This document shows, in pieces, positions 49,680 to 58,903 of a stretch of 64,000 nucleotides of DNA. Origin of the DNA: JAPPHA01 sp964291635 (lineage in GTDB: Bacteria; Pseudomonadota; Alphaproteobacteria; Rhodobacterales; Rhodobacteraceae). How positions within the stretch are numbered: the first letter of the stretch is position 1; every line of letters starts with the position of its first letter. A model generated the notes under the pieces. The model did not search any database. It was not told where the DNA came from and saw only the letters and a list, made by a program, of their open reading frames with translations. The stretch covers positions 1 to 64,000 of the forward strand of contig OZ219906.1 in NCBI GenBank assembly GCA_964291635.2, in the 5' to 3' direction. Made by a program: the position numbers and the translations under genes.

Positions 49680-50906
49680 ATGGGCGAAAAATTTCTCCGG
49701 ATTTCGGTTCGGCTCGCGACCGGTCTGCTGATTTCCTTCCCATTTGTCGTTTTTTCTCAATCAGAGTTGGAAACGGGGTCGAGGGAATACGAAGACGGCG
49801 GAGTCTACGAAGGCGGATTTCGTGACGGGAAACAGCACGGCTTCGGAACATACACGTCTCCCAGCGGCTACCGGTACTCGGGGAACTGGCGTGACGGCCA
49901 GATCCACGGGCGCGGTACGGCTGAATTCATTGATGGAGCTGTCTACGAAGGCGACTTCGTGGCCGGGACACCCGAGGGCCGAGGACGAATCCGATTCCCG
50001 GACGGAAGCGTCTATGACGGCGACTGGCTCGACGGCAAAATCATGGGCAAGGGTGTTTTTGCCTATCCTGACGGCAAGGTCTATGACGGCGAGTTCGCCG
50101 ACGGACAGAGACACGGATCTGGCGTGCTGACAATCCCTGGCGGGTATCGCTACGAGGGTTCATTCTCATTCGGCCGGCAGGAAGGCAACGCAGACGTCTT
50201 GTATTCCGACGGCTCGAGGTACGTCGGAACCTATGCTGACGGCATCCGGCACGGCACCGGGCGGATGACGTTTTCTGAAGGCCATGTCTACGAAGGAGAG
50301 TGGGTCGAGGATCGAGTTACGGGGACCGGCACGATGACGTATGCGGACGGATCCACCTATACCGGGGACTTTCTCGACGGAAAGACCCATGGACAGGGGA
50401 AAATGACCTATGCGGACGGCAGTTCCTACGACGGGAACTGGGTCGATGGCACAATCACGGGACTTGGTGTTGCCCGATACCTTGACGGGTCCGTCTACGA
50501 AGGCCAGTTCGTCGATGGGCAGAACCATGGCCCGGGAAAGATCACCTTTCCGGACGGTTACGCATTCGTCGGCAACTGGCAAGACGGGGTTAGGCATGGC
50601 CAGGGCACGGCAACCTATGGTGACGGCAGCGTTTACACCGGCGCGTTTTCCAATGGCCGGCGCGATGGTTTCGGCACCCTGAAGGATCCGGACGGCTATT
50701 CCTACGAGGGTGAATGGAAAGCCGGGGTGTTTTCGGGTTGCGGCAAGGAGACGCTTGCCAACGGTTACACGTATCTCGGGGAATTTGAAAACGGCGCCAG
50801 GCACGGCAGCGGCCGGATCATCTTCTCGAACGGAAAAGATATCGAGGGGCTCTGGAAAGACGGGAAGATCATTCTGGGAAGCGCCGTGACCGGGTCATGC
50901 CGTTGA
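49680..50906 (+). CDS. Secreted MORN-repeat protein
   Basis: 408 residues: an N-terminal signal peptide or anchor (LRISVRLATGLLISFPFVVF) followed by about 16 tandem MORN repeats of 23 residues, each with a core like VYEGDFxDGxxHGxG. No other domain is attached. MORN arrays form elongated beta-solenoids that act as scaffolds and can bind lipid or protein surfaces. The ATG at MGEKF gives the signal peptide; the longer upstream frame does not. It stands alone between nadE and the M24 gene. The function is unknown; a periplasmic or surface location is likely. Confidence 0.9.
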   Translation: MGEKFLRISVRLATGLLISFPFVVFSQSELETGSREYEDGGVYEGGFRDGKQHGFGTYTSPSGYRYSGNWRDGQIHGRGTAEFIDGAVYEGDFVAGTPEGRGRIRFPDGSVYDGDWLDGKIMGKGVFAYPDGKVYDGEFADGQRHGSGVLTIPGGYRYEGSFSFGRQEGNADVLYSDGSRYVGTYADGIRHGTGRMTFSEGHVYEGEWVEDRVTGTGTMTYADGSTYTGDFLDGKTHGQGKMTYADGSSYDGNWVDGTITGLGVARYLDGSVYEGQFVDGQNHGPGKITFPDGYAFVGNWQDGVRHGQGTATYGDGSVYTGAFSNGRRDGFGTLKDPDGYSYEGEWKAGVFSGCGKETLANGYTYLGEFENGARHGSGRIIFSNGKDIEGLWKDGKIILGSAVTGSCR

Positions 50907-51460
50907 CGGTTGGTCTTGACTTCTCGACCTGCCAGCGAGATCGAACCCGGTCACTCCCAAATCGAGGGCCAGTTCCGCAGTTCACCGCCGCGATGCCATT
51001 CGTTGACAAATCCGTTCGACCCGCATGGATCCGATTCACATTTCGCGAGTTCATCACGGGCACACTGAAGCTCGTTCAATCCTTGGAGAATCAAGGCAGT
51101 ATACCCCACCACCGGGACCTTGGTACGAACCTGCAGCATCGCAATGAATTCATGGCACACCGCGAGGTGGACGGTTACGCGCCGGATTCACTCGGCCGGT
51201 CCAGGACTTCCTGCCCAAACGTTCTGATCAGGCTGCATCGTCGCCCATGTCGACGAGACCGGCAACGATGTCCATTCAGGGAATGACGCTACGCCACACC
51301 GGAGACGGATCCGTCGACACCGCCTTCGGAATACCCGCTGACGGTGTTCAGCCGCCCAACCATGTCATAAATTGTATATTGCCGGCCCGGGACAATTTCT
51401 TGCCATCCATTTTTGAACCTGGCGACCTGTTGCGCGGCATTTTTCCCGTATCGGGACGAA
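50907..51460. other. Intergenic region between MORN and M24 genes
   Basis: About 550 bases between convergent genes. One minus-strand frame (50951–51160, 69 residues, starting MCHEFIAMLQVRTKVPV, with Cys-rich LQCARDELAKCESDPC) has more protein-like composition than the other frames, but I recognise no family and cannot claim it is expressed. Confidence 0.35.
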
Positions 51461-52708
51461 CTATCCCAGGGGAAAGCTGTCAAGCCTTTCATTGCCCGTC
51501 TCCGTCACCAGGACCTGTGTCTCCAGCTTGACGCTCTCGGATCCTTCTTCGGCGATCAGGCTTTCCACGCAGAGTACCATGCCAGGCTCGAACCTCCCGG
51601 AAGCCGCCAACTCGGACCAGTCGACATGCAGCGGCACGACCGGCCATTCATCGGCCATACCGACACCGTGCAAGGCGAGCGAGTAGCGGTACGGGATGTG
51701 CTCATCGGGGATCCTCCAACTCCCGTCATTGAATTCGGCGAAACTGACCCCCGGTCGTATCAACTCCAGATTGTGGTGAATCTGGGACAGTGCGCTATCA
51801 TGCAGGCGCCTTTGCCTGCTGTTGAACGGCGTATAGCCGCAAGTCCAGGTCCGTGACAGATCGGCACAATAACCATATGGCCCGATCATGTCCGTGTCGA
51901 ACGAGATCAACTCCCCGTTCCTGCAAATTCGATCCGAACATTCCTGATACCAGGGATTGGTGTTGGGACCGCAGGTCAGCAGCTTGGTTTCCAGCCAATC
52001 GCCGCCGGAACGGGCGTTCTCGAAATGCAGATGCGCCCAAAGTTCGCGTTCCGTCACCCCGGGGATGGAGTGTTCGTAAATGCGCGCCATCCCGGCCTCG
52101 CATGTGCGGATCGTCCAGCGCATCAGGCTGATTTCGTCACCAGACTTGATGGAGCGGGCGATTTCGGTCAGCTGCGTGCCGTCAACACAGGTAAGGCCGC
52201 GTTCGCCAAGCGCGTGGACGCCCGTACCATCAAGTTTGTCGCACGCGACCCTTTTGTTCCCTCCACCATATTCGCGGACAAGATCGGCGATTTCATCAGC
52301 CCAGGGTGCAATGGCCGCTTCGAACTTGTCGCCACACGACATGAACATCCACGTCTTCGCGATCCGGATTTCGTCAATTCCCGGAAGACCTTCGCTCAGG
52401 TGCAGACAGCCCTTGAACTCGAACATGATGGACGGCCCACCGGCCAGGATCAGCGCGTAGCGCAGCGGGTTGTGCAGGGTCCAGACCTGCATGTTGGAGC
52501 AGTCGAACGCGTATCGGATATTGCAGGGATCATGGAGCAGAAACGCGCTGCAATCGGCCAGCGTCAACTGGTCGCGCAACCGCTGAAGCCGGTATTGCCT
52601 GGCACGATCCAGGACATCGGCCGGAACCGGACTTTTCAAGGGTTTGTCTGCGCCTTCCGCGTTCAGATACGTAAGCTTTCGGGCGTCCTTGAAAGGCATA
52701 GACTTCAT
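51461..52708 (-). CDS. DddP-like M24-family enzyme (putative DMSP lyase)
   Basis: Pita-bread fold M24 protein, 415 residues, more like the DMSP lyase DddP than like an aminopeptidase. Metal ligands are at D271, D273 (FDTDMIGPYG), D283 (CADLSR), H347 (LHGVGMADEWP), E382 and E396. The residue equivalent to DddP's proposed catalytic base, D353 in HGVGMAD, and the Tyr five residues before the His (Y342) are also kept, as is the family's DPCNIRYAFDCSNMQVW segment. DddP cleaves dimethylsulfoniopropionate to dimethyl sulfide and acrylate, but close relatives may act on other substrates. Its ATG overlaps the stop of the upstream 2OG-oxygenase gene by 4 bases, so the two are co-translated. Confidence 0.75.
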   Translation of the reverse strand: MKSMPFKDARKLTYLNAEGADKPLKSPVPADVLDRARQYRLQRLRDQLTLADCSAFLLHDPCNIRYAFDCSNMQVWTLHNPLRYALILAGGPSIMFEFKGCLHLSEGLPGIDEIRIAKTWMFMSCGDKFEAAIAPWADEIADLVREYGGGNKRVACDKLDGTGVHALGERGLTCVDGTQLTEIARSIKSGDEISLMRWTIRTCEAGMARIYEHSIPGVTERELWAHLHFENARSGGDWLETKLLTCGPNTNPWYQECSDRICRNGELISFDTDMIGPYGYCADLSRTWTCGYTPFNSRQRRLHDSALSQIHHNLELIRPGVSFAEFNDGSWRIPDEHIPYRYSLALHGVGMADEWPVVPLHVDWSELAASGRFEPGMVLCVESLIAEEGSESVKLETQVLVTETGNERLDSFPLG

Positions 52709-53490
52709 AAGGCCCGTCCGTAGAAGCCAACGCGTTCCTCTTCCGAAAACGTGACGCCGGGCCGCTCGAAATAGGAAAACACGGCGATGATACGGTCGCG
52801 TTCACCTTTCACGGCTGTAACGCGATGCGCTGTGTTCTTGCCCCTGAAAACGTTCAACGTTCCGGGCTCGAGTTGCGTCCGCATGGGCGTCCTTCGGCCT
52901 CCAAGAAGGTCCGCCACACCGGAAAAATTCGGATTGGTATCACTGCGCAAGTCCTTGACATACTCGAATTCTCCGCCCTCGGCGGGTACCTGCAGGAGCA
53001 GCGTGGTGGTGAATTCGGACCGATCGAAATGCCAGTTGAGCGCCTGCCCTTCGGAATAGCTCATGACATTCACCCGCGCAAGCGGATCGGCCATGGTGTA
53101 GAGTTCCGGCTTGCCCATGACAGCAGCGAGAAATACCGCGAAAGGCTTCCACTCGTATAGCCGTATGACCACGGCCTGTCCCATCTGGTCAGCGCAGATC
53201 ACCCGGTTGGAGGTTTCGAATTCCTGCAGGGCCGGATGGGAAACATCAAGACCGTCGATCGATTTCATGAAATAGATGTTGTGACGGCGTGCATGGCTGA
53301 ACGCGGCCGTTGACAGGACCGGCCTCAGCTCGTCAACCGCACGAGCGCGGACATCCTCCCGCAGGAATCCCGGCAGGTTGAACAATCCCTCATCGGCCAG
53401 CCTGGTCCTGCACTCGGCAACCGTGGCAGACCACGTGGTCGTCCCGGGCTGGTCGAGCGGGTATCGTTCAAGATCAATCGTGTTCTTCAT
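52705..53490 (-). CDS. 2-oxoglutarate/Fe(II)-dependent oxygenase
   Basis: Cupin-fold oxygenase with the iron-binding HxD (WHFDRSEFTTTLLLQ) and distal His (NTAHRVTAVKG), and an Arg in RDRIIAVFSYFERPG suited to binding 2-oxoglutarate. About 261 residues from the ATG before KNTIDLERY, which has a GAGGACGAGG Shine-Dalgarno. HxD instead of HxG predicts hydroxylation, not halogenation. It is first of a two-gene operon with the DddP-like enzyme and divergent from a LysR regulator; the pair probably processes one substrate. Confidence 0.88.
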   Translation of the reverse strand: MKNTIDLERYPLDQPGTTTWSATVAECRTRLADEGLFNLPGFLREDVRARAVDELRPVLSTAAFSHARRHNIYFMKSIDGLDVSHPALQEFETSNRVICADQMGQAVVIRLYEWKPFAVFLAAVMGKPELYTMADPLARVNVMSYSEGQALNWHFDRSEFTTTLLLQVPAEGGEFEYVKDLRSDTNPNFSGVADLLGGRRTPMRTQLEPGTLNVFRGKNTAHRVTAVKGERDRIIAVFSYFERPGVTFSEEERVGFYGRAL

Positions 53491-53591
53491 CCTCGTCCTC
53501 TCGAATCCTCCTGATTGATCTTGTTTCGACACGTCCTTTCCATCAATATGTTTTTTTGTTGTGGTCAATTAGAAATTCTATTGAAATCGGC

Positions 53592-54470
53592 ATGGTCAAG
53601 AAAACAGCACCACTCAACGCACTGAAAGCCTTTGAGGCCGCCGCCCGGACGGGATCATTTGCAAATGCCGCCCGCGAATTCGGCGTGAGCCCGGCCGCAA
53701 TCAGCCAGCAGGTTCGGCTGCTTGAAGAATTCTGGGGCACGGCACTCTTTGTCAGACAGGGGAATCGAATCGCTCTCACCGATGCGGGCCTCACCGCCTA
53801 TCCGCCGCTCGGGGAAGCCATGAGCTCAATCGACGAGCTTTCCAGCCGGATGCTCCGAACTCCCCACCGGAATCGCCTGGTCCTGAGCGCGCCGCAATCC
53901 GTCGCAGAGACCTGGCTTGCCTCCCGACTGTCCGTGCTCGACCTACCCGGCCTGGGCCAGCCGCTGGACATCCGCATTGACGACGATCCAGTCAAATTCG
54001 TGCAGGACAAGATCGACATGCGCATCTTTTTCGGACACGACCTCTACGGGGACTACCAGGTCGACTTCTTGTTTACGGACGTTCTGGTGGCGTTGGCATC
54101 GCCAAGTTTCGTTGTACTCCACGGTAATGCTCCCACGCATATCGGCGATCACCACCTGATCCACACGGATTGGGGCCAGGCCTATTCGACCTCGCCGAAC
54201 TGGAACCTGTTCCTGGCGGGTTGCCGAATCGTGAACCGGAATTCCGGCTTGCGGGTTCAGTCCAGCAGCGCCGCGTTGAATTTTGCCCGCCAGGGATGTG
54301 GCGCGGCCCTCGTTCCACTGAAGATTGCCGAGGACGATCTGTCTTCGGGCCGGGTCGTACAGCTCGATGCGCCTCCCGTTCCCATGACCCATGGCTACAA
54401 GGTCGCATATCCCAAAAGGCTTGCGCGCAACCCCGTCATTCGATCCGTGACCCGGGCTCTTGGAGCCTAG
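53592..54470 (+). CDS. LysR-family transcriptional regulator (GcvA-like)
   Basis: N-terminal winged helix: PLNALKAFEAAARTGSFANAAREFGVSPAAISQQVRLLEE. A substrate-binding effector domain follows. The opening PLNALKAFEAAART is characteristic of the GcvA/AmpR branch. 292 residues. Divergent from the 2OG-oxygenase/DddP-like operon with about 100 bases between, so it probably regulates that operon in response to its substrate. Confidence 0.93.
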   Translation: MVKKTAPLNALKAFEAAARTGSFANAAREFGVSPAAISQQVRLLEEFWGTALFVRQGNRIALTDAGLTAYPPLGEAMSSIDELSSRMLRTPHRNRLVLSAPQSVAETWLASRLSVLDLPGLGQPLDIRIDDDPVKFVQDKIDMRIFFGHDLYGDYQVDFLFTDVLVALASPSFVVLHGNAPTHIGDHHLIHTDWGQAYSTSPNWNLFLAGCRIVNRNSGLRVQSSSAALNFARQGCGAALVPLKIAEDDLSSGRVVQLDAPPVPMTHGYKVAYPKRLARNPVIRSVTRALGA

Positions 54471-54959
54471 ATCTTGTGCGACGATTCCGATGGCGAGGAC
54501 GTAGGTTTCGGCACAGCCTCTCGGACCTTACTGCAACATATGCGGTTCCCTGTCATCGTGACTGGCGCGCCATGCGCCATACACCTTCGGCCCAGGCTGG
54601 AGTCGCGTCTTCCATGCCCGCAAGAGTGTGTGCCTTCCCTGTTTCGTCCTGGAGAAATCCGGCATTCATCCCTATGCGGCATCGGTGAATAGCGACCGTA
54701 ACCGGGCGTTTTGCACAGTTCTGAGTCGTGGCAACCGTTGTTCAACGACAGGTCTCCGAGCCCGTGCCAACGCGTGCCGCTGGCCAAACCGGAACCGATC
54801 CGATTTCGGCCGAAGGATTGTGCACGAACCGTGCTGGTCTCGTGCATCGACCAGATTCGGCTTGATCGGACGCCCGTTTATCAATAACAGTTTGTTGCGG
54901 ACGGCACTGTCGCACGTAATTGTTTTTGCTGGAATGTGGGCTTTGACTGGTCGAAGGTG
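54471..54959. other. Intergenic region upstream of the leu leader
   Basis: About 490 bases; no gene recognised. The promoter for the leucine leader should lie in its last 100 bases, which are locally AT-richer. Confidence 0.4.
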
Positions 54960-55025
54960 ATGTCACTCAACGTATCCTTGCCCCGGAACTGGTTACCTGT
55001 CCTCGCTCTACTTGGCGGCCCCTGA
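54960..55025 (+). CDS. leuL: Leucine leader peptide
   Basis: A 21-codon frame starting ATG TCA CTC, preceded by GAAGG, ending in TGA. Six codons are Leu, four of them in the run WLPVLALLG encoded with TTA, CTC, CTA and CTT; TTA and CTA are rare in DNA this GC-rich. It ends at the foot of overlapping hairpins just before leuA. This is the layout of a ribosome-mediated attenuator: leucine shortage stalls the ribosome on the Leu codons. Too short for standard gene callers. Confidence 0.75.
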   Translation: MSLNVSLPRNWLPVLALLGGP

Positions 55026-55088
55026 GCGGCTGCCAGCCAGGCGTCCGGGCTCAGGGGAATCTCCGCGACGCCTGGGAAACCCAGTTTT
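55019..55088 (+). promoter_or_regulatory. leuA attenuator: overlapping hairpins
   Basis: CCCCTGAGC (55019–55027) pairs with GCTCAGGGG (55049–55057). CCAGGCGTC (55037–55045) pairs with GACGCCTGG (55067–55075). The two stems interleave and cannot both form simply. A third small stem CTGGG-AAA-CCCAG followed by TTTT (55072–55088) resembles an intrinsic terminator and competes with the second stem. The first arm overlaps the leader stop codon, so ribosome position would decide which stem forms. Confidence 0.75.
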
Positions 55089-55115
55089 CCGACGACAGAG
55101 CAAAGACGTATCATC

Positions 55116-56702
55116 ATGTCAGGCAAATCATCTCAACAGGACCGCGTCCTGATCTTCGACACGACCCTGCGCGACGGCGAGCAGTCTCCGGGCGCAACCA
55201 TGACACTGGACGAAAAGATCGAGATCGCTGCCCTACTTGACGACATGGGTGTCGATATCATCGAGGCCGGGTTTCCTATCGCATCCGATGGCGATTTCGA
55301 GGCGGTAAGGCGAATTGCCGGCAATACCCGGAATGCTGTCATTTGCGGGCTTTCCCGCGCCAACGAGAACGACATCAGGCGATGCTGGGATGCGGTCAGG
55401 CATGCGCGACATCCACGCATCCATACGTTCATCGGAACATCGCCCCTTCACCGGAGGTACCAGGTCAAGCTCGACAGGGACGCTATGGCGGAACGCATCC
55501 ATGAGACGGTCAGCCTTGCACGGAGCCTGTGCGACGATGTCCAATGGTCGCCGATGGACGCGACGCGAACGGAGGAAGACTATCTGTGCAGGGTTTGCGA
55601 GATCGCCATCAACGCGGGCGCAACGACCATCAATATTCCGGACACTGTCGGATACACGGTTCCGCGGGAAAGCGCGGACATCATTGCAATGCTGGTCGAC
55701 CGTGTTCCGGGGATCGAATACGTCACGCTGGCAACGCATTGCCACAATGACCTCGGGATGGCGACGGCCAATGCCCTGCTCGCAGTCGAAGCCGGTGCGC
55801 GGCAGATCGAATGCACGGTCAACGGTCTCGGCGAAAGAGCAGGAAACACCGCGCTCGAGGAAGTCGTCATGGCCCTGCGCGTCCGCAATGACGTCATGCC
55901 GTTCTCGACCGGAATCGACACCACCCGCATCATGCATGTCTCGCGCCGCGTCGCGGCAGTATCAGGGTTCCCTGTCCAGTACAACAAGGCCATCGTCGGA
56001 AAGAACGCCTTCGCGCACGAGAGCGGAATCCACCAGGACGGGATGCTGAAGCACTCGGAGACGTTTGAAATCATGCGCCCCGAGGACGTCGGCCTGGTCG
56101 AATCCAATCTTGTCATGGGGAAACACTCGGGACGTGCCGCCCTTCGCAAGAAATTCGCCGATCTCGGCTACGTCCTCGGAGACAATCAGTTGAACGACGC
56201 ATTCGTCCGGTTCAAGAAACTCGCCGACAAGAAAAAGCAGGTCTATGACGATGATCTGGTCGCCCTGATGCAGGATTCGTCGACAAAAGGGGAAGACTAT
56301 CTCAGAATTGATGATCTCCGGGTTGTATGCGGAACATCCGGCCAGTCATCGGCGGACCTGACGCTCTCGGTAAACGGCGAAGTCAAGACCGTGACCGCCC
56401 GAGGCGACGGACCCGTGGATGCCACGTTCAACGCTGTCCAGGCGCTCTACACCCATGGCGCAAGGCTCCAGCTCTACCAGGTTCACGCCGTAACCGAGGG
56501 ATCGGACGCCCAGGCGACCGTGAGCGTTCGAATGGAAGACGACGGTTTTATCGCGACGGGCCAGTCGTCCGATACCGACACGGTGGTTGCATCGGCCAAG
56601 GCATATGTCCACGCGTTGAATCGTCTCAGGGTACGCGTTGCACAGGGCGCACGCATCCCGGCGGAGGAGCGGGCTACAGGGCTTGGTGTACAAACGGTTT
56701 GA
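55116..56702 (+). CDS. leuA: 2-isopropylmalate synthase
   Basis: First committed step of leucine synthesis: acetyl-CoA + 2-oxoisovalerate. HMG-CoA-lyase-like TIM barrel with FDTTLRDGEQSPGATM near the N-terminus and the metal-binding THCHNDLGMA. A C-terminal regulatory LeuA_dimer domain (about residues 395–510) binds leucine for feedback. 528 residues, usual length. The leucine leader and attenuator precede it. It is followed by the rod-shape operon about 230 bases downstream, in the same direction. Confidence 0.98.
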   Translation: MSGKSSQQDRVLIFDTTLRDGEQSPGATMTLDEKIEIAALLDDMGVDIIEAGFPIASDGDFEAVRRIAGNTRNAVICGLSRANENDIRRCWDAVRHARHPRIHTFIGTSPLHRRYQVKLDRDAMAERIHETVSLARSLCDDVQWSPMDATRTEEDYLCRVCEIAINAGATTINIPDTVGYTVPRESADIIAMLVDRVPGIEYVTLATHCHNDLGMATANALLAVEAGARQIECTVNGLGERAGNTALEEVVMALRVRNDVMPFSTGIDTTRIMHVSRRVAAVSGFPVQYNKAIVGKNAFAHESGIHQDGMLKHSETFEIMRPEDVGLVESNLVMGKHSGRAALRKKFADLGYVLGDNQLNDAFVRFKKLADKKKQVYDDDLVALMQDSSTKGEDYLRIDDLRVVCGTSGQSSADLTLSVNGEVKTVTARGDGPVDATFNAVQALYTHGARLQLYQVHAVTEGSDAQATVSVRMEDDGFIATGQSSDTDTVVASAKAYVHALNRLRVRVAQGARIPAEERATGLGVQTV

Positions 56703-56929
56703 TGGAACCGGTTTGCCGTCATAACGATCGAGTTGATGTGCATGTGAAGTACGGACGGAACCAGGGTATCATCCATTAGCCGCCGGTCCGGTTCCAGGGA
56801 CGTCATCACGGAAGGTGGCCGACCTTGACCCGTCAACCCTTTACGGACCGGTACCTTAGTCCTAATTGACGGGAGCACAGGGACCGAATCTGGCAGCTGC
56901 AGTATCGATCGAAAAGGGCAATACTCACG
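56703..56929. promoter_or_regulatory. leuA–mreB intergenic region with inverted repeat
   Basis: Contains CCCGTCAA (56829–56836) and TTGACGGG (56865–56872), an 8-bp inverted repeat, near the probable mreB promoter. It could be an operator or a structured leader. No gene seen. Confidence 0.4.
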
Positions 56930-57970
56930 ATGTTTGGGGTTCTCGGAGGGATCTTCACTTCCGATATAGCGATCGACCTTGGGACTGCAAATACGCTCGT
57001 CTACGTGAAGGGCAAGGGCATCGTCCTCAGCGAACCCTCGGTAGTCGCCTATCATGTCGTGGACGGCAAGAAGCAGATTCTCGCAGTCGGCGCCGACGCC
57101 AAACTCATGCTCGGGCGTACGCCCGGATCCATTCAGGCCATTCAACCCATGCGGGACGGCGTCATCGCCGACTTCGACGTCGCGGAAGAAATGATCAAGC
57201 ATTTCATCCGCAAGGTCTATCGGCGTTCGAGCATCATCAGGCCCAGGATCATCGTTTGCGTCCCGCATGGCGCGACTTCGGTCGAACGGCGCGCCATACG
57301 CCAGTCGGTCCTGGCGGCAGGCTGTCGCAAGGCGGGATTGATCGCAGAACCGATCGCCGCGGCGCTTGGCGTCGGCCTGCCTATCGCGACACCGTCGGGG
57401 TCCATGGTCGTGGATATCGGGGGCGGAACCACCGAAGTCGCCATCCTTTCGCTTTGTGACATTGTCTACGCCCAGTCGGTCAGGACGGGCGGGAACCAGA
57501 TGGATGAATTCCTGGTTTCCTATCTTCGGCGACAGTTCAATCTTCTGGTCGGCGAACCCACCGCGGAGAGAATCAAGAAGGAAATCGGGACGGCGCGGAT
57601 GCCCCTCGACGGGCACGGAAAGAAGATGGTCATTCGGGGCCGCGACGTTCTGAACGGAATTCCCAAGGAAATCGAGATCAATCAGGCCAATGTGGCGGAA
57701 GCCCTGGCGGAAGTCGTCGGCAACATCTGCAACGCCGTTCTTCGTGCGCTGGAATCGACCCCTCCGGACCTGGCGTCCGACATCGTCTCACGGGGCGTCG
57801 TACTGACGGGAGGAGGCGCGATGCTCGGAGAACTCGACCTGGCACTCAGGGAGCAGACCGGCCTGGCTTTCGCGGTTGCCGAAGACTGCCTCAATTGCGT
57901 CGCACTCGGAATCGGCATGTCGCTTGAACGCGAGAAAGAACTCGTCCATGTCATCGATTACGGAAACTGA
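56930..57970 (+). CDS. mreB: Rod shape-determining protein MreB
   Basis: Bacterial actin that positions the elongation machinery under the inner membrane. The 346-residue protein has phosphate-binding loops in IAIDLGTANTLVYVKGKG and MVVDIGGGTTEVAILS, and the adenosine motif VLTGGGAMLGELD. First of the five-gene mreB–mreC–mreD–mrdA–rodA cluster in one direction with very tight spacing. Confidence 0.98.
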   Translation: MFGVLGGIFTSDIAIDLGTANTLVYVKGKGIVLSEPSVVAYHVVDGKKQILAVGADAKLMLGRTPGSIQAIQPMRDGVIADFDVAEEMIKHFIRKVYRRSSIIRPRIIVCVPHGATSVERRAIRQSVLAAGCRKAGLIAEPIAAALGVGLPIATPSGSMVVDIGGGTTEVAILSLCDIVYAQSVRTGGNQMDEFLVSYLRRQFNLLVGEPTAERIKKEIGTARMPLDGHGKKMVIRGRDVLNGIPKEIEINQANVAEALAEVVGNICNAVLRALESTPPDLASDIVSRGVVLTGGGAMLGELDLALREQTGLAFAVAEDCLNCVALGIGMSLEREKELVHVIDYGN

Positions 57971-58003
57971 TCGTCCGTAGTCGGAAATCCGAAAGGCGCG
58001 GGC

Positions 58004-58903
58004 ATGGCCATTCCAGAAAACACTACACCGGAATTCGGTCGTCCCGTACGACGGTTGCTACTTGCCCTGGTCCTCGCCTTTCTCGTCGCTCTGGTCGTTT
58101 TCTGGAGAATCGACAACCCGCGGGCCGAGCATTTCAGGCTGTTCATCATTGACCAGATCGTTCCGAAAATCGAGTGGGTCCTGGTCCCGGTTTCCCGCAT
58201 GTCGCGGATTATCGAGGACTTCCAGTCATATGTCGAACTTTACGAACAGAATCAGGAATTGCGGAAAGAACTGCAGCAGATGAAGGCCTGGCAAGAGACT
58301 GCCATTCGACTTGACCAGGAAAACGCCCGCCTCAAGGACCTGAACAACGTCCAGCTCGGCCGTGAGTTCAGCTATATCACGTCGCTCGTCCTGGTGGATT
58401 CCGGGGGACCGTTTCAGCAGTCTGTGCTGATCAACATCGGCAGCGATGACGGCGTTCAGGACGGATGGGCCGCCCTGGACGGTCTCGGCCTGGTCGGACG
58501 GGTTTCCGGAGTCGGAAAGGAAACATCCCGTGTCATCCTCCTGACCGACAGCAACAGCTGGATCCCGGTCGAGGTCGTTCCCTCAAACAGCCGAGTGTTC
58601 CTTGCAGGTGACAACAGCCGGACGCCGCCACTGATGTTTGCGGACGGCCAACACGACATCCGTACCGGTGACAGAGTCGTCACCACGGGAGATGGCAACG
58701 TGTTTCCTCCGGGCTTGCCGGTTGGAGTCGTTTTTTTGGACGCGAGCAAGCATTTGCGGGTTAAACCGGCAGCAGACCTGGACCGCCTGGAATTCCTCAG
58801 AATCGTTCGATTCAGCCCGTCCCGGCCAGTTCCGGACTCGGGCGAACTGGTCGTTGAGACCCTCGTACAACAGGAACCCGCATCGCACCGGATAGACGAA
58901 TGA
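58004..58903 (+). CDS. mreC: Rod shape-determining protein MreC
   Basis: Bitopic membrane protein linking MreB to periplasmic penicillin-binding proteins. One N-terminal transmembrane helix (LLALVLAFLVALVVFW), a coiled coil (YVELYEQNQELRKELQQM and following), then two beta-barrel subdomains (VLINIGSDDGVQDGWAAL; RVILLTDSNSWIPVEV; GDRVVTTGDGNVFPPGLPVG). 299 residues. Its stop overlaps the mreD start (ATGA). Confidence 0.96.
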   Translation: MAIPENTTPEFGRPVRRLLLALVLAFLVALVVFWRIDNPRAEHFRLFIIDQIVPKIEWVLVPVSRMSRIIEDFQSYVELYEQNQELRKELQQMKAWQETAIRLDQENARLKDLNNVQLGREFSYITSLVLVDSGGPFQQSVLINIGSDDGVQDGWAALDGLGLVGRVSGVGKETSRVILLTDSNSWIPVEVVPSNSRVFLAGDNSRTPPLMFADGQHDIRTGDRVVTTGDGNVFPPGLPVGVVFLDASKHLRVKPAADLDRLEFLRIVRFSPSRPVPDSGELVVETLVQQEPASHRIDE

